Notes under the pieces: model-generated
The model's input: the letters and a program-made list of their open reading frames with translations, nothing else
Told to the model about the DNA's origin: nothing
The model's database searches: none
Program-made: the position numbers and the translations under genes
Shown: positions 9,920 to 18,495 of the stretch, piece after piece
How positions within the stretch are numbered: the stretch's first letter is position 1
Layout: every line of letters starts with the position of its first letter
Assembly (NCBI RefSeq): GCF_900101985.1
Contig: NZ_FNAR01000008.1
Span: 1-64,000, forward strand
Source of the DNA: Bhargavaea beijingensis
GTDB lineage: Bacteria; Bacillota; Bacilli; Bacillales_A; Planococcaceae
Reading direction: 5' to 3'
Length of the DNA stretch: 64,000 bases

Positions 9920-10588
9920 ATGATTTTGGCTATGTTCAGTTTAAATTTAACGCCTGCTGCGAACGTTACTGCGCAAGGTGATAGTAGTCAAGATATTGTT
10001 GTAGTTACAGGTGATGAGGCTGAGGAGTTTGTAAATGCAACGTCACATGCTGTGGAGAATGGTGATATTGAGAATATAGCTCCTGTATCTGCATTTGATT
10101 TAGAGGCGTCGACTGTATACACTGTCGGGGGAGGAGTTACGGTTGTTACGGTTCCTTTACATGGGGATTATAGTATTCCTAGTAACATAACTGTATTCTT
10201 CGATGAGGATAATACTGTATTACAGACAAATGAAATGTTAGTGACCAAAAACGAGATAGAAAACTTCCAAGTTGAAACGTATCTGGACGGATCGCTTGTT
10301 AAATCTGAGGACACTGGGATCTCCTATATCACAGATGAAGAAATGCTTGCAGAAAAGCCGGTTGAATCTGAAATTCAGCCAATGGGTGTAGGTGCAGTGG
10401 CAGCTTGTCTTGCAGCAGTGCTTGGTATTGGTGGTACGGCTGCTTACATTATTGCTGTTGCATGCGGCGGGTCGTGTGCAACACCGACACCAGTGACTGC
10501 TACGATATGTGCTGCATGTATTGGTGCATATGCAGTGATTGGTGGTGGTGCTATCGGTGGAGCTGTAGCTTGCTTTAATAACTTGTAA
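9920..10588 (+). CDS. Secreted bacteriocin-like precursor with Cys-rich C-terminus, 5' end probably lost
   Basis: The frame from ATG 9920 gives 222 residues but the hydrophobic leader LLLVVMILAMFSLNL begins upstream of it, so the true N-terminus appears lost at the junction with the integrase. The leader ends near ANVTAQG, a plausible signal-peptidase site. A soluble, acidic middle of about 135 residues follows, then QPMG and a hydrophobic, Gly/Ala-rich final segment of 67 residues with six Cys (AACLAAV, ACGGSC, ICAAC, ACFNNL). Signal peptide, spacer and Cys-rich hydrophobic C-terminal peptide is the layout of halocin C8-type precursors. I recognise no exact family; geobacillin-type proteins are another possibility. 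No ribosome site is seen at 9920. Codon use is AT-rich compared with neighbours. Confidence 0.6.
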   Translation: MILAMFSLNLTPAANVTAQGDSSQDIVVVTGDEAEEFVNATSHAVENGDIENIAPVSAFDLEASTVYTVGGGVTVVTVPLHGDYSIPSNITVFFDEDNTVLQTNEMLVTKNEIENFQVETYLDGSLVKSEDTGISYITDEEMLAEKPVESEIQPMGVGAVAACLAAVLGIGGTAAYIIAVACGGSCATPTPVTATICAACIGAYAVIGGGAIGGAVACFNNL

Positions 10589-10608
10589 GTATTGGTGAGG
10601 TGGTTTAA

Positions 10609-10815
10609 ATGAACAAGGTATTGGCAATCTCAATTTTAGGAACCGGTTTAACTGGTGCCATTTTAATCATCTCTGTCGCATTGTTATTTGAATCTCCAAT
10701 AGGGAATACGTTGAAGATGGTTACCGCTGCTTCAGCAGTAGCTTTTGTTATATTCGCTGTGTCGGCTGTAGTATTTCGACGAAGATTAGATGAACAAAGA
10801 GATAACATGATTTAA
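10609..10815 (+). CDS. Two-helix membrane protein, candidate immunity protein
   Basis: This 68-residue protein has two membrane segments (about 4-27 and 36-58) and a short charged tail (RRRLDEQRDN). The ATG at 10609 has GTGAGGTGG about 7 bp upstream. It begins 20 bp after the bacteriocin-like gene and shares its AT-rich composition, so the two are probably co-transcribed and a terminator follows. Small two-helix membrane proteins next to bacteriocin genes often protect the producer; that role here is inference, as I recognise no family. Confidence 0.65.
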   Translation: MNKVLAISILGTGLTGAILIISVALLFESPIGNTLKMVTAASAVAFVIFAVSAVVFRRRLDEQRDNMI

Positions 10816-10829
10816 ATCTTGGTCGGTAC

Positions 10830-10868
10830 AAAGGAGTAGATAAATTTATCTGCTCCTTTAGTTTATTT
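10830..10868 (+). terminator. Terminator after the candidate immunity gene
   Basis: A 13-bp stem with one wobble or mismatch (10830-10842 with 10847-10859), a 4-nt loop, then AGTTTATTTTT. It closes the two-gene cargo operon. Confidence 0.85.
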
Positions 10869-10961
10869 TTCATGAATAATGAGTGTGGATACACACCGGA
10901 TATAGGATGTTGTTAAGTAATAGAAAAACAGCACACTGAATTTTATAATTCCGTTTGAACT

Positions 10962-11005
10962 GACCCCCGAACTATAGGCACTTCAAAAAGTCCTGGTTCG
11001 GGGTC
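10962..11005. repeat. Inverted repeat, possible insertion-sequence end
   Basis: GACCCCCGAAC (10962-10972) and GTTCGGGGTC (10996-11005) are inverted copies around a 23-bp loop. The left arm is preceded by TTGAAC, and TGAACTGACCCCC resembles terminal sequences of IS3-family elements. Together with the transposase-like relic downstream it may mark a decayed insertion sequence. Confidence 0.4.
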
Positions 11006-11146
11006 TTTGCGTTGTCAAAAACCCCGCTGTATTGACCACAAAGATAAGCAGAGAAATTTATATGAGCCGCCACCCCATAAGTGAACCATTCGCCGACTGA
11101 CCGACGACAACCCGAATGTTTTTATGTGACGGATAAGTACATCTAA

Positions 11147-11218
11147 TATGCTCATGAATTTAAGCTGAAGGCGTTGATGGACTGTCAGGAAGGGAAGACG
11201 TCTTATGCAATCTTTTGA
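11147..11218 (+). pseudogene. Relic of an IS3-family OrfA transposase N-terminus
   Basis: The frame from 11147 reads YAHEFKLKALMDCQEGK and continues for six codons to a TGA at 11216. This resembles the first helix-turn-helix of IS3-family OrfA (Y-x-x-EFKL-x-V-x-x-Y-x-EG-K-S-Y). There is no start codon or continuation, so it can only be a fragment. Nothing else is recognised between 10870 and 11300. Confidence 0.45.
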
Positions 11219-11303
11219 GGGGGTTAGGTAGTTGGAATTAAAACCCGCCGTAACGAAGTACGACGATCATCGTCTGTCCACTGATTTATAACGTCCCCCA
11301 GAG

Positions 11304-11321
11304 CTCCCCCAAAACCTCCCC
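11304..11321. repeat. Candidate right attachment site
   Basis: Second copy of CTCCCCCAAAACCTCCCC. The last bases overlap a short hairpin, CTCCCCC (11316-11322) with GGGGGAG (11331-11337). It lies about 120 bp before the ruvA promoter region. Confidence 0.65.
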
Positions 11322-11439
11322 CAGATGCTTGGGGGAGAATACATTCTTTTGGAAGGCCGGCCGGCAGTCCAATCCTTATAAAACGCGGTCAACGTCTTAC
11401 GTCTCTCAAAACATCGTCCCGGAACGCGGTCGGACTATA

Positions 11440-11448
11440 TGCTATAAT
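11440..11448 (+). promoter_or_regulatory. Extended -10 promoter of ruvA
   Basis: TGCTATAAT is an extended -10 element 30 bp before the ruvA start. No clear -35 is needed for this class. It lies outside the island, so ruvAB keep their own promoter despite the insertion. Confidence 0.6.
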
Positions 11449-11478
11449 CTACTCAATGTGACAGAGGGGGAACATGGT

Positions 11479-12084
11479 TTGTACGATTACATAAAAGGGC
11501 GCATCACCCGGGTGACGCCCGAGTATATCACGGTTGAGCAGGGCGGCATCGGCTATCAGGTGATCACGCCCAATCCGTATGCCTTCCATGCGGATGAGGA
11601 AAAGCAGGTTTTTACGCATCTCCATGTCAGGGAAGACGTGATGCAGCTGATTGGTTTCCAGGCGCCGGAGCAGCGGGAATTGTTCAGGAAACTGATCACC
11701 GTCTCCGGCATCGGGCCGAAAGGTGCGCTGGCGATCTTGGCCGGCGGGATGACCGCGCAGGTTGTGGCGGCCATCGAGGCGGAAGATGAAAAATTCCTCG
11801 TGAAATTCCCGGGTGTCGGCAAAAAGACCGCCCGTCAGATCATTCTCGATCTGAAAGGGAAGCTTGACGGCGTGACCGATGAAGTCGTCTTCATGATGGA
11901 AAACGAACCGGAGCCGGCTTTGGGTTCAAATCACGACCTTGACGAAGCGATGCTTGCGCTCACCGCACTCGGCTATTCGGAGCGGGAGCTCGGCAAGATC
12001 CGGCAGAAACTCGAAAACGAAACGCTTGAAAATACGGAAGCTTACATGAAGCGGGCGCTCGCGCTTTTGCTTAAGCAGGGTTAA
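11479..12084 (+). CDS. ruvA: Holliday junction DNA helicase subunit RuvA
   Basis: This 201-residue protein starts LYDYIKGRIT with a TTG codon, preceded by AGAGGGGGAA; the alignment to other RuvA N-termini (short residue run, then KG-I) and the ribosome site fix this start. Domain I is an OB fold, domain II has the helix-hairpin-helix motifs (VSGIGPKGALAIL and FPGVGKKTARQIILDLK), and domain III (about 150-201) contacts RuvB. RuvA tetramers hold the four-way junction while RuvB drives branch migration. Confidence 0.96.
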   Translation: MYDYIKGRITRVTPEYITVEQGGIGYQVITPNPYAFHADEEKQVFTHLHVREDVMQLIGFQAPEQRELFRKLITVSGIGPKGALAILAGGMTAQVVAAIEAEDEKFLVKFPGVGKKTARQIILDLKGKLDGVTDEVVFMMENEPEPALGSNHDLDEAMLALTALGYSERELGKIRQKLENETLENTEAYMKRALALLLKQG

Positions 12085-12128
12085 ATGGTGAACCGCTTTG
12101 AACAACCTGATGGAAAGGGGGGGCACTG

Positions 12129-13144
12129 ATGGAAGAACGGGTCATTTCCGGTGAAGCTTCGGCATTTGACGACGGCTTTGAGCAGTCGCTGCGGCCTCAG
12201 CGGCTCGGACAGTACATCGGCCAGGAGCGGGTCAAGCATAATCTCGGCATTTTCATCGAAGCGGCCAAGCAGCGGGAGGAAAGCCTGGACCATGTGCTTC
12301 TCTATGGGCCGCCGGGTCTCGGCAAGACGACACTCGCCTCGGTCATCGCAAATGAGATGGGTGTCAATTTCCGGACGACGAGCGGGCCGGCAATCGAACG
12401 TCCCGGGGACTTGGCAGCCATCGTCAGCTCACTGGAACCGGGAGATGTGCTGTTCATCGACGAAATCCACCGTCTGAGCCGTGCGGTCGAAGAAGTGCTT
12501 TATCCGGCGATGGAGGACTTTTGCCTCGATATCGTCGTCGGCAAGGGGCCGGAGGCCAGATCGATCCGATTTGATCTGCCTCCGTTCACACTGATCGGAG
12601 CGACCACGAGGGCCGGGGCTTTATCGGCACCGCTCCGGGACCGGTTCGGCGTGCCGCTCCGGCTCGACTACTATGACCGGGAAGCACTGGCGGAGATCGT
12701 GGTCCGGAGCGCCGACATTTTCGGCGCACCCATCACCCGGGAGGCGGCGGAGGAGATGGCAATGCGTTCACGAGGAACGCCGCGGATCGCCAACCGGCTG
12801 CTCCGGCGCGTCCGGGACTTTGCACAAGTGCGCGGCAACGGGCAGATCACGCTCCCGACCGCGCAGGAAGCCCTGGAGCTGCTTCAGGTCGACTCACACG
12901 GACTGGACAGCATTGATCACAAGCTTCTCCTCTCCATGATCGAACGGTTCAGGGGCGGGCCGGTCGGCCTTGATACGATCGCCGCAAGCATCGGCGAAGA
13001 ATCGGCAACGATCGAAGATGTTTACGAACCTTATCTGCTGCAGGCCGGATTCCTGCAGCGCACACCACGCGGGCGTGTGGTCACACCGCACGCCTATGAA
13101 CATTTCGGCATGGACATGCCGGACGACGGAAGAAGGAACCAACC

Positions 13145-13148
<4 letters not shown>
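12129..13148 (+). CDS. ruvB: Holliday junction branch-migration ATPase RuvB
   Basis: This 339-residue AAA+ motor has Walker A GPPGLGKT (60-67), Walker B DEIH (111-114), sensor I GATTRAG and the arginine-finger region LRDRFG, followed by the C-terminal winged helix. It powers branch migration with RuvA encoded 44 bp upstream. GGGGGG precedes the ATG. The last codons overlap queA by 4 bp (ATGA). ruvC is absent, as usual in Bacillales, where RecU resolves junctions. Confidence 0.97.
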
Positions 13149-15336
<2,188 letters not shown>

Positions 15337-15375
15337 AGCTTGTATACTTGTACCATACAGAAAGGGGGAAAATAA

Positions 15376-15636
15376 TTGGAAACATTAGTAGCCTTGGCGC
15401 CGCTGATCCTGATGTTCGCTGTGATGTGGTTCTTCTTGATCCGCCCGGCGCAGAAGCGGCAGAAAGCCACTCAAAAAATGCAAAATGAACTCCAGCGCGG
15501 TGACAAAGTCGTAACAATCGGAGGCCTCCACGGCACGATCGATGCAGTGGATGACGCAACCGTATTCTTGAAATGCTCTGACGGATCCCGTCTACAATTC
15601 GAACGTGCGGCAGTCGGCCGTGTTCTCGACAACTGA
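15376..15636 (+). CDS. yajC: Preprotein translocase accessory subunit YajC (YrbF)
   Basis: This 86-residue protein has one N-terminal membrane helix (about 4-22, ending in FFLIRPAQKRQK) and a small soluble domain, the YajC pattern. YajC associates with SecDF, which is encoded 2.9 kb downstream. The start is TTG at 15376 with AAAGGGGG upstream. A terminator follows. Confidence 0.94.
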   Translation: METLVALAPLILMFAVMWFFLIRPAQKRQKATQKMQNELQRGDKVVTIGGLHGTIDAVDDATVFLKCSDGSRLQFERAAVGRVLDN

Positions 15637-15648
15637 TCCGTTTCAATG

Positions 15649-15691
15649 ACCGCAGGCACAGTGGGATTTTCTCCCGTGCCTGCGGTTTTTC
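15649..15691 (+). terminator. Terminator after yajC
   Basis: An 11-bp perfect outer stem (15649-15659 with 15676-15686) with further inner pairing is followed by TTTTTC. It ends the ruvAB-queA-tgt-yajC operon. Confidence 0.92.
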
Positions 15692-15775
15692 TTATTCCAC
15701 GTAGATGCAGCTGCCGAAAACCGGGTGAATGTTTCCCATCTTGATGTCCATACTGAGCAGGAAAAGAGGTGCATC

Positions 15776-16417
15776 ATGGAAGATTTGCTGACAGTGATAT
15801 GGCGGACGGTTTTCCTGTATGTGCTCATCATCGTCGTGCTCCGGCTGATGGGGAAGCGGGAGCTCGGGGAATTGAGTGTGGTCGACCTTGTCATTTCCGT
15901 CCTGATGGCCGAAGTGGCCGCCTTCGCACTTGATGACCCTGACAGTTCGCTGTTCATGGCGATAACGCCGATTTTGATGCTCTTGCTTATTCAGGTCACG
16001 GCTTCCTACTTTTCGCTGAAAAACAAAAAGTTCCGGGATGTCGTCGAAGGGGATCCATCGGTCATCATCCGGAACGGTGTGATTGAAGAACAGAATATGA
16101 GACAGCAGCGCTACAACATTGACGACCTGCTTCAGCAGTTGCGCGAGCAGCAGGTGGCTTCTGTACGCAATGTCGCCTATGCATTCCTGGAGCCGAGCGG
16201 AAACTTGGCGGTCTTCGAAAAAAACGGTGACAAGCCGATACTTCCGCTCATTTCGGACGGTGTGATCCAGAAGGAGCACTTGCCGCTGATCGGAAAAGAT
16301 TTGGAGTGGCTGATGGATGAAATCCAGGCCGCCGGATACAGCGGCCCAGAGCAAATCTTTTTTTGTGCGTTCGATAAGGATGGGATGCACATCCAGGAAA
16401 AAGGCCGGACAGGGTGA
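15776..16417 (+). CDS. DUF421 (YrbG/YetF-type) membrane protein
   Basis: This 213-residue protein has three N-terminal membrane segments (about 8-25, 35-52, 60-78) and a cytoplasmic domain containing RYNIDDLLQQLREQQV and NGxLAVFEK, characteristic of DUF421. The family includes YetF-like spore-associated proteins; the biochemical function is not established. The ATG at 15776 has AAGAGGTG upstream, which rules out the longer frame. It occupies the yrbG position after yajC and converges with spoVB with only 3 bp between them. Confidence 0.88.
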   Translation: MEDLLTVIWRTVFLYVLIIVVLRLMGKRELGELSVVDLVISVLMAEVAAFALDDPDSSLFMAITPILMLLLIQVTASYFSLKNKKFRDVVEGDPSVIIRNGVIEEQNMRQQRYNIDDLLQQLREQQVASVRNVAYAFLEPSGNLAVFEKNGDKPILPLISDGVIQKEHLPLIGKDLEWLMDEIQAAGYSGPEQIFFCAFDKDGMHIQEKGRTG

Positions 16418-16420
16418 TGA

Positions 16421-17932
16421 TCAAAAGCGCTTGGCAAGCTTGCGGACCATCTGCAGGTCGGACAACCGGAAATAGCGGAACAGGAACAGAAGCACAAGAA
16501 GGAAAGCAGAAGTGACAATGATGTCTCCTAGCATTCCGAATGGCACTTTTTCAATCAGAAGCGGCCGGGCGACGACCGTCAGGATAAAAGAAAGATACGG
16601 GATGATGAACATCGTGAAGCCTGTGGAAGCATCCCGTTTTTTGCGCAGTGTCGCAATATGAAGAAATGAAGTTACCAGCACCCCGAAGCCGATGGCCATG
16701 ACGGCGCCCGCTTCCTGGAGACCTGGCTGTGAGGCCAGGACGAACATGACGAGGAGCTTGCCGATGCCGCCGTATACGGAGTTCATCATGGCGGCCTTTG
16801 CCTCCTGCATCGCCTGAAGGATGGAATGGAGCGGGCCCTGAATGTAATAGAAGAAGAAAATCGGTGCTAGCATCAGCATATAGGCACCGCCATCCGAGAT
16901 ATGGAACAGCTTGACCGCCATTTCCTCTCCGTGTAGAAAGAATACGGCGGCGGCGACGCTCCCCGTGATCGCGGAAATTCGGAGCGACAGATGGATCCGT
17001 TCCCGCAGAAGCCGGACATCGTTAAGGGCAGCGGCGCTTGAGACCGCCGGCACGAGGACAACAGCAAGAGCGTGGGAGATGAAGGCGGGGAACAAAAGCA
17101 ACGGAATCAAAACGCCTGAAATGACGCCATACAGCGAGGTCGCCGCCGTCACCCCGATTCCGGCCATGCCGAGCGCGCGGATAAAGACGATCGGCTCCAG
17201 GAACCAGGTGAACGAACCGAACAGGCGGCTTCCGGAAGACGGAAGGGATACGGATAAAATCGGCCGGAGCGGGTACAGCCCTTTCGGCTTTTCGGTTTTG
17301 CTCCGTTTGACCTGACGATACTTGATGTACAGGTAAAGCAAGGTCGCGACTTCGGCCGCTCCGGTGATTCCCATTGCATACCCTGCCGTCATCGCGGGAC
17401 GGGACGGGTCGGCGAACATCGGCAGAAGAAAGCTGATGAGGGCGATACGAACCGTCTGTTCGAGAATCTGTGACCATGCGGTTTCCTCAATCCGCGCGAT
17501 GCCCTGGAAATAACCCCGGATCAGCCCTGAGGCGGTGGCAATCGGCAGTGCGGCCAGCGAGATGTATAGCACGACCGAAGTTTCCGGATTGCCGAGAAGC
17601 GTCCCGGACAAATAAGGGATGCCGAGGATGAACAGCGGGAGAAGGACAACAGAAGCGGCAACAGACAGGATGACCGAAGTGCGCATCACCTGATGGAGGC
17701 CGTTCCGTTCGCCTTTTGCATGAAGTTCCGCGACAACCTTGGCGACACCGATCGGGAGGCCGAGCTGGATCAAGGCAAGGAAAAAGATGAACGCCGGATA
17801 GGCGGTCATGTAAGTGCCGACCGCTTCTTCCCCCGCAACCCGCATAAACTGCATCCTGTAGATGAAGCCGAAAAACTTGGACAGGAATACCGCGCCCATC
17901 AGAATGATGGTGCCCCGGAAAAATGTCGACAC
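16421..17932 (-). CDS. spoVB: Stage V sporulation protein B, MOP-family flippase
   Basis: This protein of 503 residues has about 14 hydrophobic segments and the polysaccharide-flippase (MVF/MOP) pattern, starting STFFRGTIILMGAVFLSKFFGFIYR. SpoVB is needed for spore cortex synthesis and is related to lipid II flippases. Two GTG starts are possible: 17932 places AGAAGGA about 10 bp upstream and fits SpoVB N-termini; 17941 is too close to that site. The gene runs opposite to its neighbours on both sides. Confidence 0.9.
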   Translation of the reverse strand: MSTFFRGTIILMGAVFLSKFFGFIYRMQFMRVAGEEAVGTYMTAYPAFIFFLALIQLGLPIGVAKVVAELHAKGERNGLHQVMRTSVILSVAASVVLLPLFILGIPYLSGTLLGNPETSVVLYISLAALPIATASGLIRGYFQGIARIEETAWSQILEQTVRIALISFLLPMFADPSRPAMTAGYAMGITGAAEVATLLYLYIKYRQVKRSKTEKPKGLYPLRPILSVSLPSSGSRLFGSFTWFLEPIVFIRALGMAGIGVTAATSLYGVISGVLIPLLLFPAFISHALAVVLVPAVSSAAALNDVRLLRERIHLSLRISAITGSVAAAVFFLHGEEMAVKLFHISDGGAYMLMLAPIFFFYYIQGPLHSILQAMQEAKAAMMNSVYGGIGKLLVMFVLASQPGLQEAGAVMAIGFGVLVTSFLHIATLRKKRDASTGFTMFIIPYLSFILTVVARPLLIEKVPFGMLGDIIVTSAFLLVLLFLFRYFRLSDLQMVRKLAKRF

Positions 17933-18026
17933 ATTGAACACTTCCTTCTCATGGTGGCCGAAATCTTATACAATATCCGTATGCGGGAGCAAGGGCCCGT
18001 ACGACTCAAGGAGAGGATGTGACAGC

Positions 18027-18380
18027 ATGGTTCAGCAAGACACCGGAGATCTGTTTGAACGGGTACGGCCGGCGCTTTTCAACAAAGCCGATGAGTTCAG
18101 CTTCTACGGTTACGGTTCCGTCACGGAAGAGGATTTATGGACGTATTGCGTGACGAAACTGTGGCGCAAAAAAGACCTGCCGGCTATTCCGGTCCATGAG
18201 GCAGTGGGCGACATTCTGTCCATTTCTCCGTCACGCTACATGACCCATACGCAAGTGGAAGGGTTTAAAAAGGCGGCGGGAAACAGCAGTTTCGGAGGGT
18301 TGGATGAGGAAGAATTCCGTGAGCTCCTTGCTCCGAAAAACCGTACAGGAGCCCCCGGCACAGCCCAAAAGCCGAATTGA
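18027..18380 (+). CDS. comN: ComN-like post-transcriptional regulator (YrzD)
   Basis: This 117-residue protein matches the ComN pattern: an N-terminal helical part, YGYGSVTEEDLWTYC, then the conserved segment IHEAVGDILSISPSRYMTHTQVE-like near residues 60-80. In Bacillus subtilis ComN acts after transcription on the comE mRNA; the comE operon is at 56141-59679 here. The ATG at 18027 has GGAGAGG upstream. The C-terminal 25 residues are low in complexity. Confidence 0.85.
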   Translation: MVQQDTGDLFERVRPALFNKADEFSFYGYGSVTEEDLWTYCVTKLWRKKDLPAIPVHEAVGDILSISPSRYMTHTQVEGFKKAAGNSSFGGLDEEEFRELLAPKNRTGAPGTAQKPN

Positions 18381-18385
18381 CACGA

Positions 18386-18424
18386 AAGGCAACGTATTCC
18401 ATAATGGAACTGTTGCTTTTTTTG
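18386..18424 (+). terminator. Terminator after comN
   Basis: A stem built from GCAAC...GTTGC with inner pairing TTCCA/TGGAA is followed by a run of seven T. Confidence 0.85.
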
Positions 18425-18495
18425 TACGTCTATAATAGGTGCCCGTAAGCAAAAGGGCGCTGTCTTTTGCTGCGAATTGAATAGGGGGAACACAT

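Larger units (their letters stand above)
8937..11321. mobile_element. Small integrated island with integrase and bacteriocin-like genes
   Basis: A 2.4-kb insertion lies between safA/cotS-like and ruvA and is bounded by an 18-bp direct repeat (8937-8954 and 11304-11321). The integrase stop codon lies 3 bp inside the left repeat, the usual arrangement for att sites. The part after the integrase is visibly AT-richer than the surrounding chromosome. It holds a tyrosine recombinase, a secreted Cys-rich precursor, a small membrane protein and an IS3-type relic. The boundaries are inferred from the repeats only. Confidence 0.7.
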
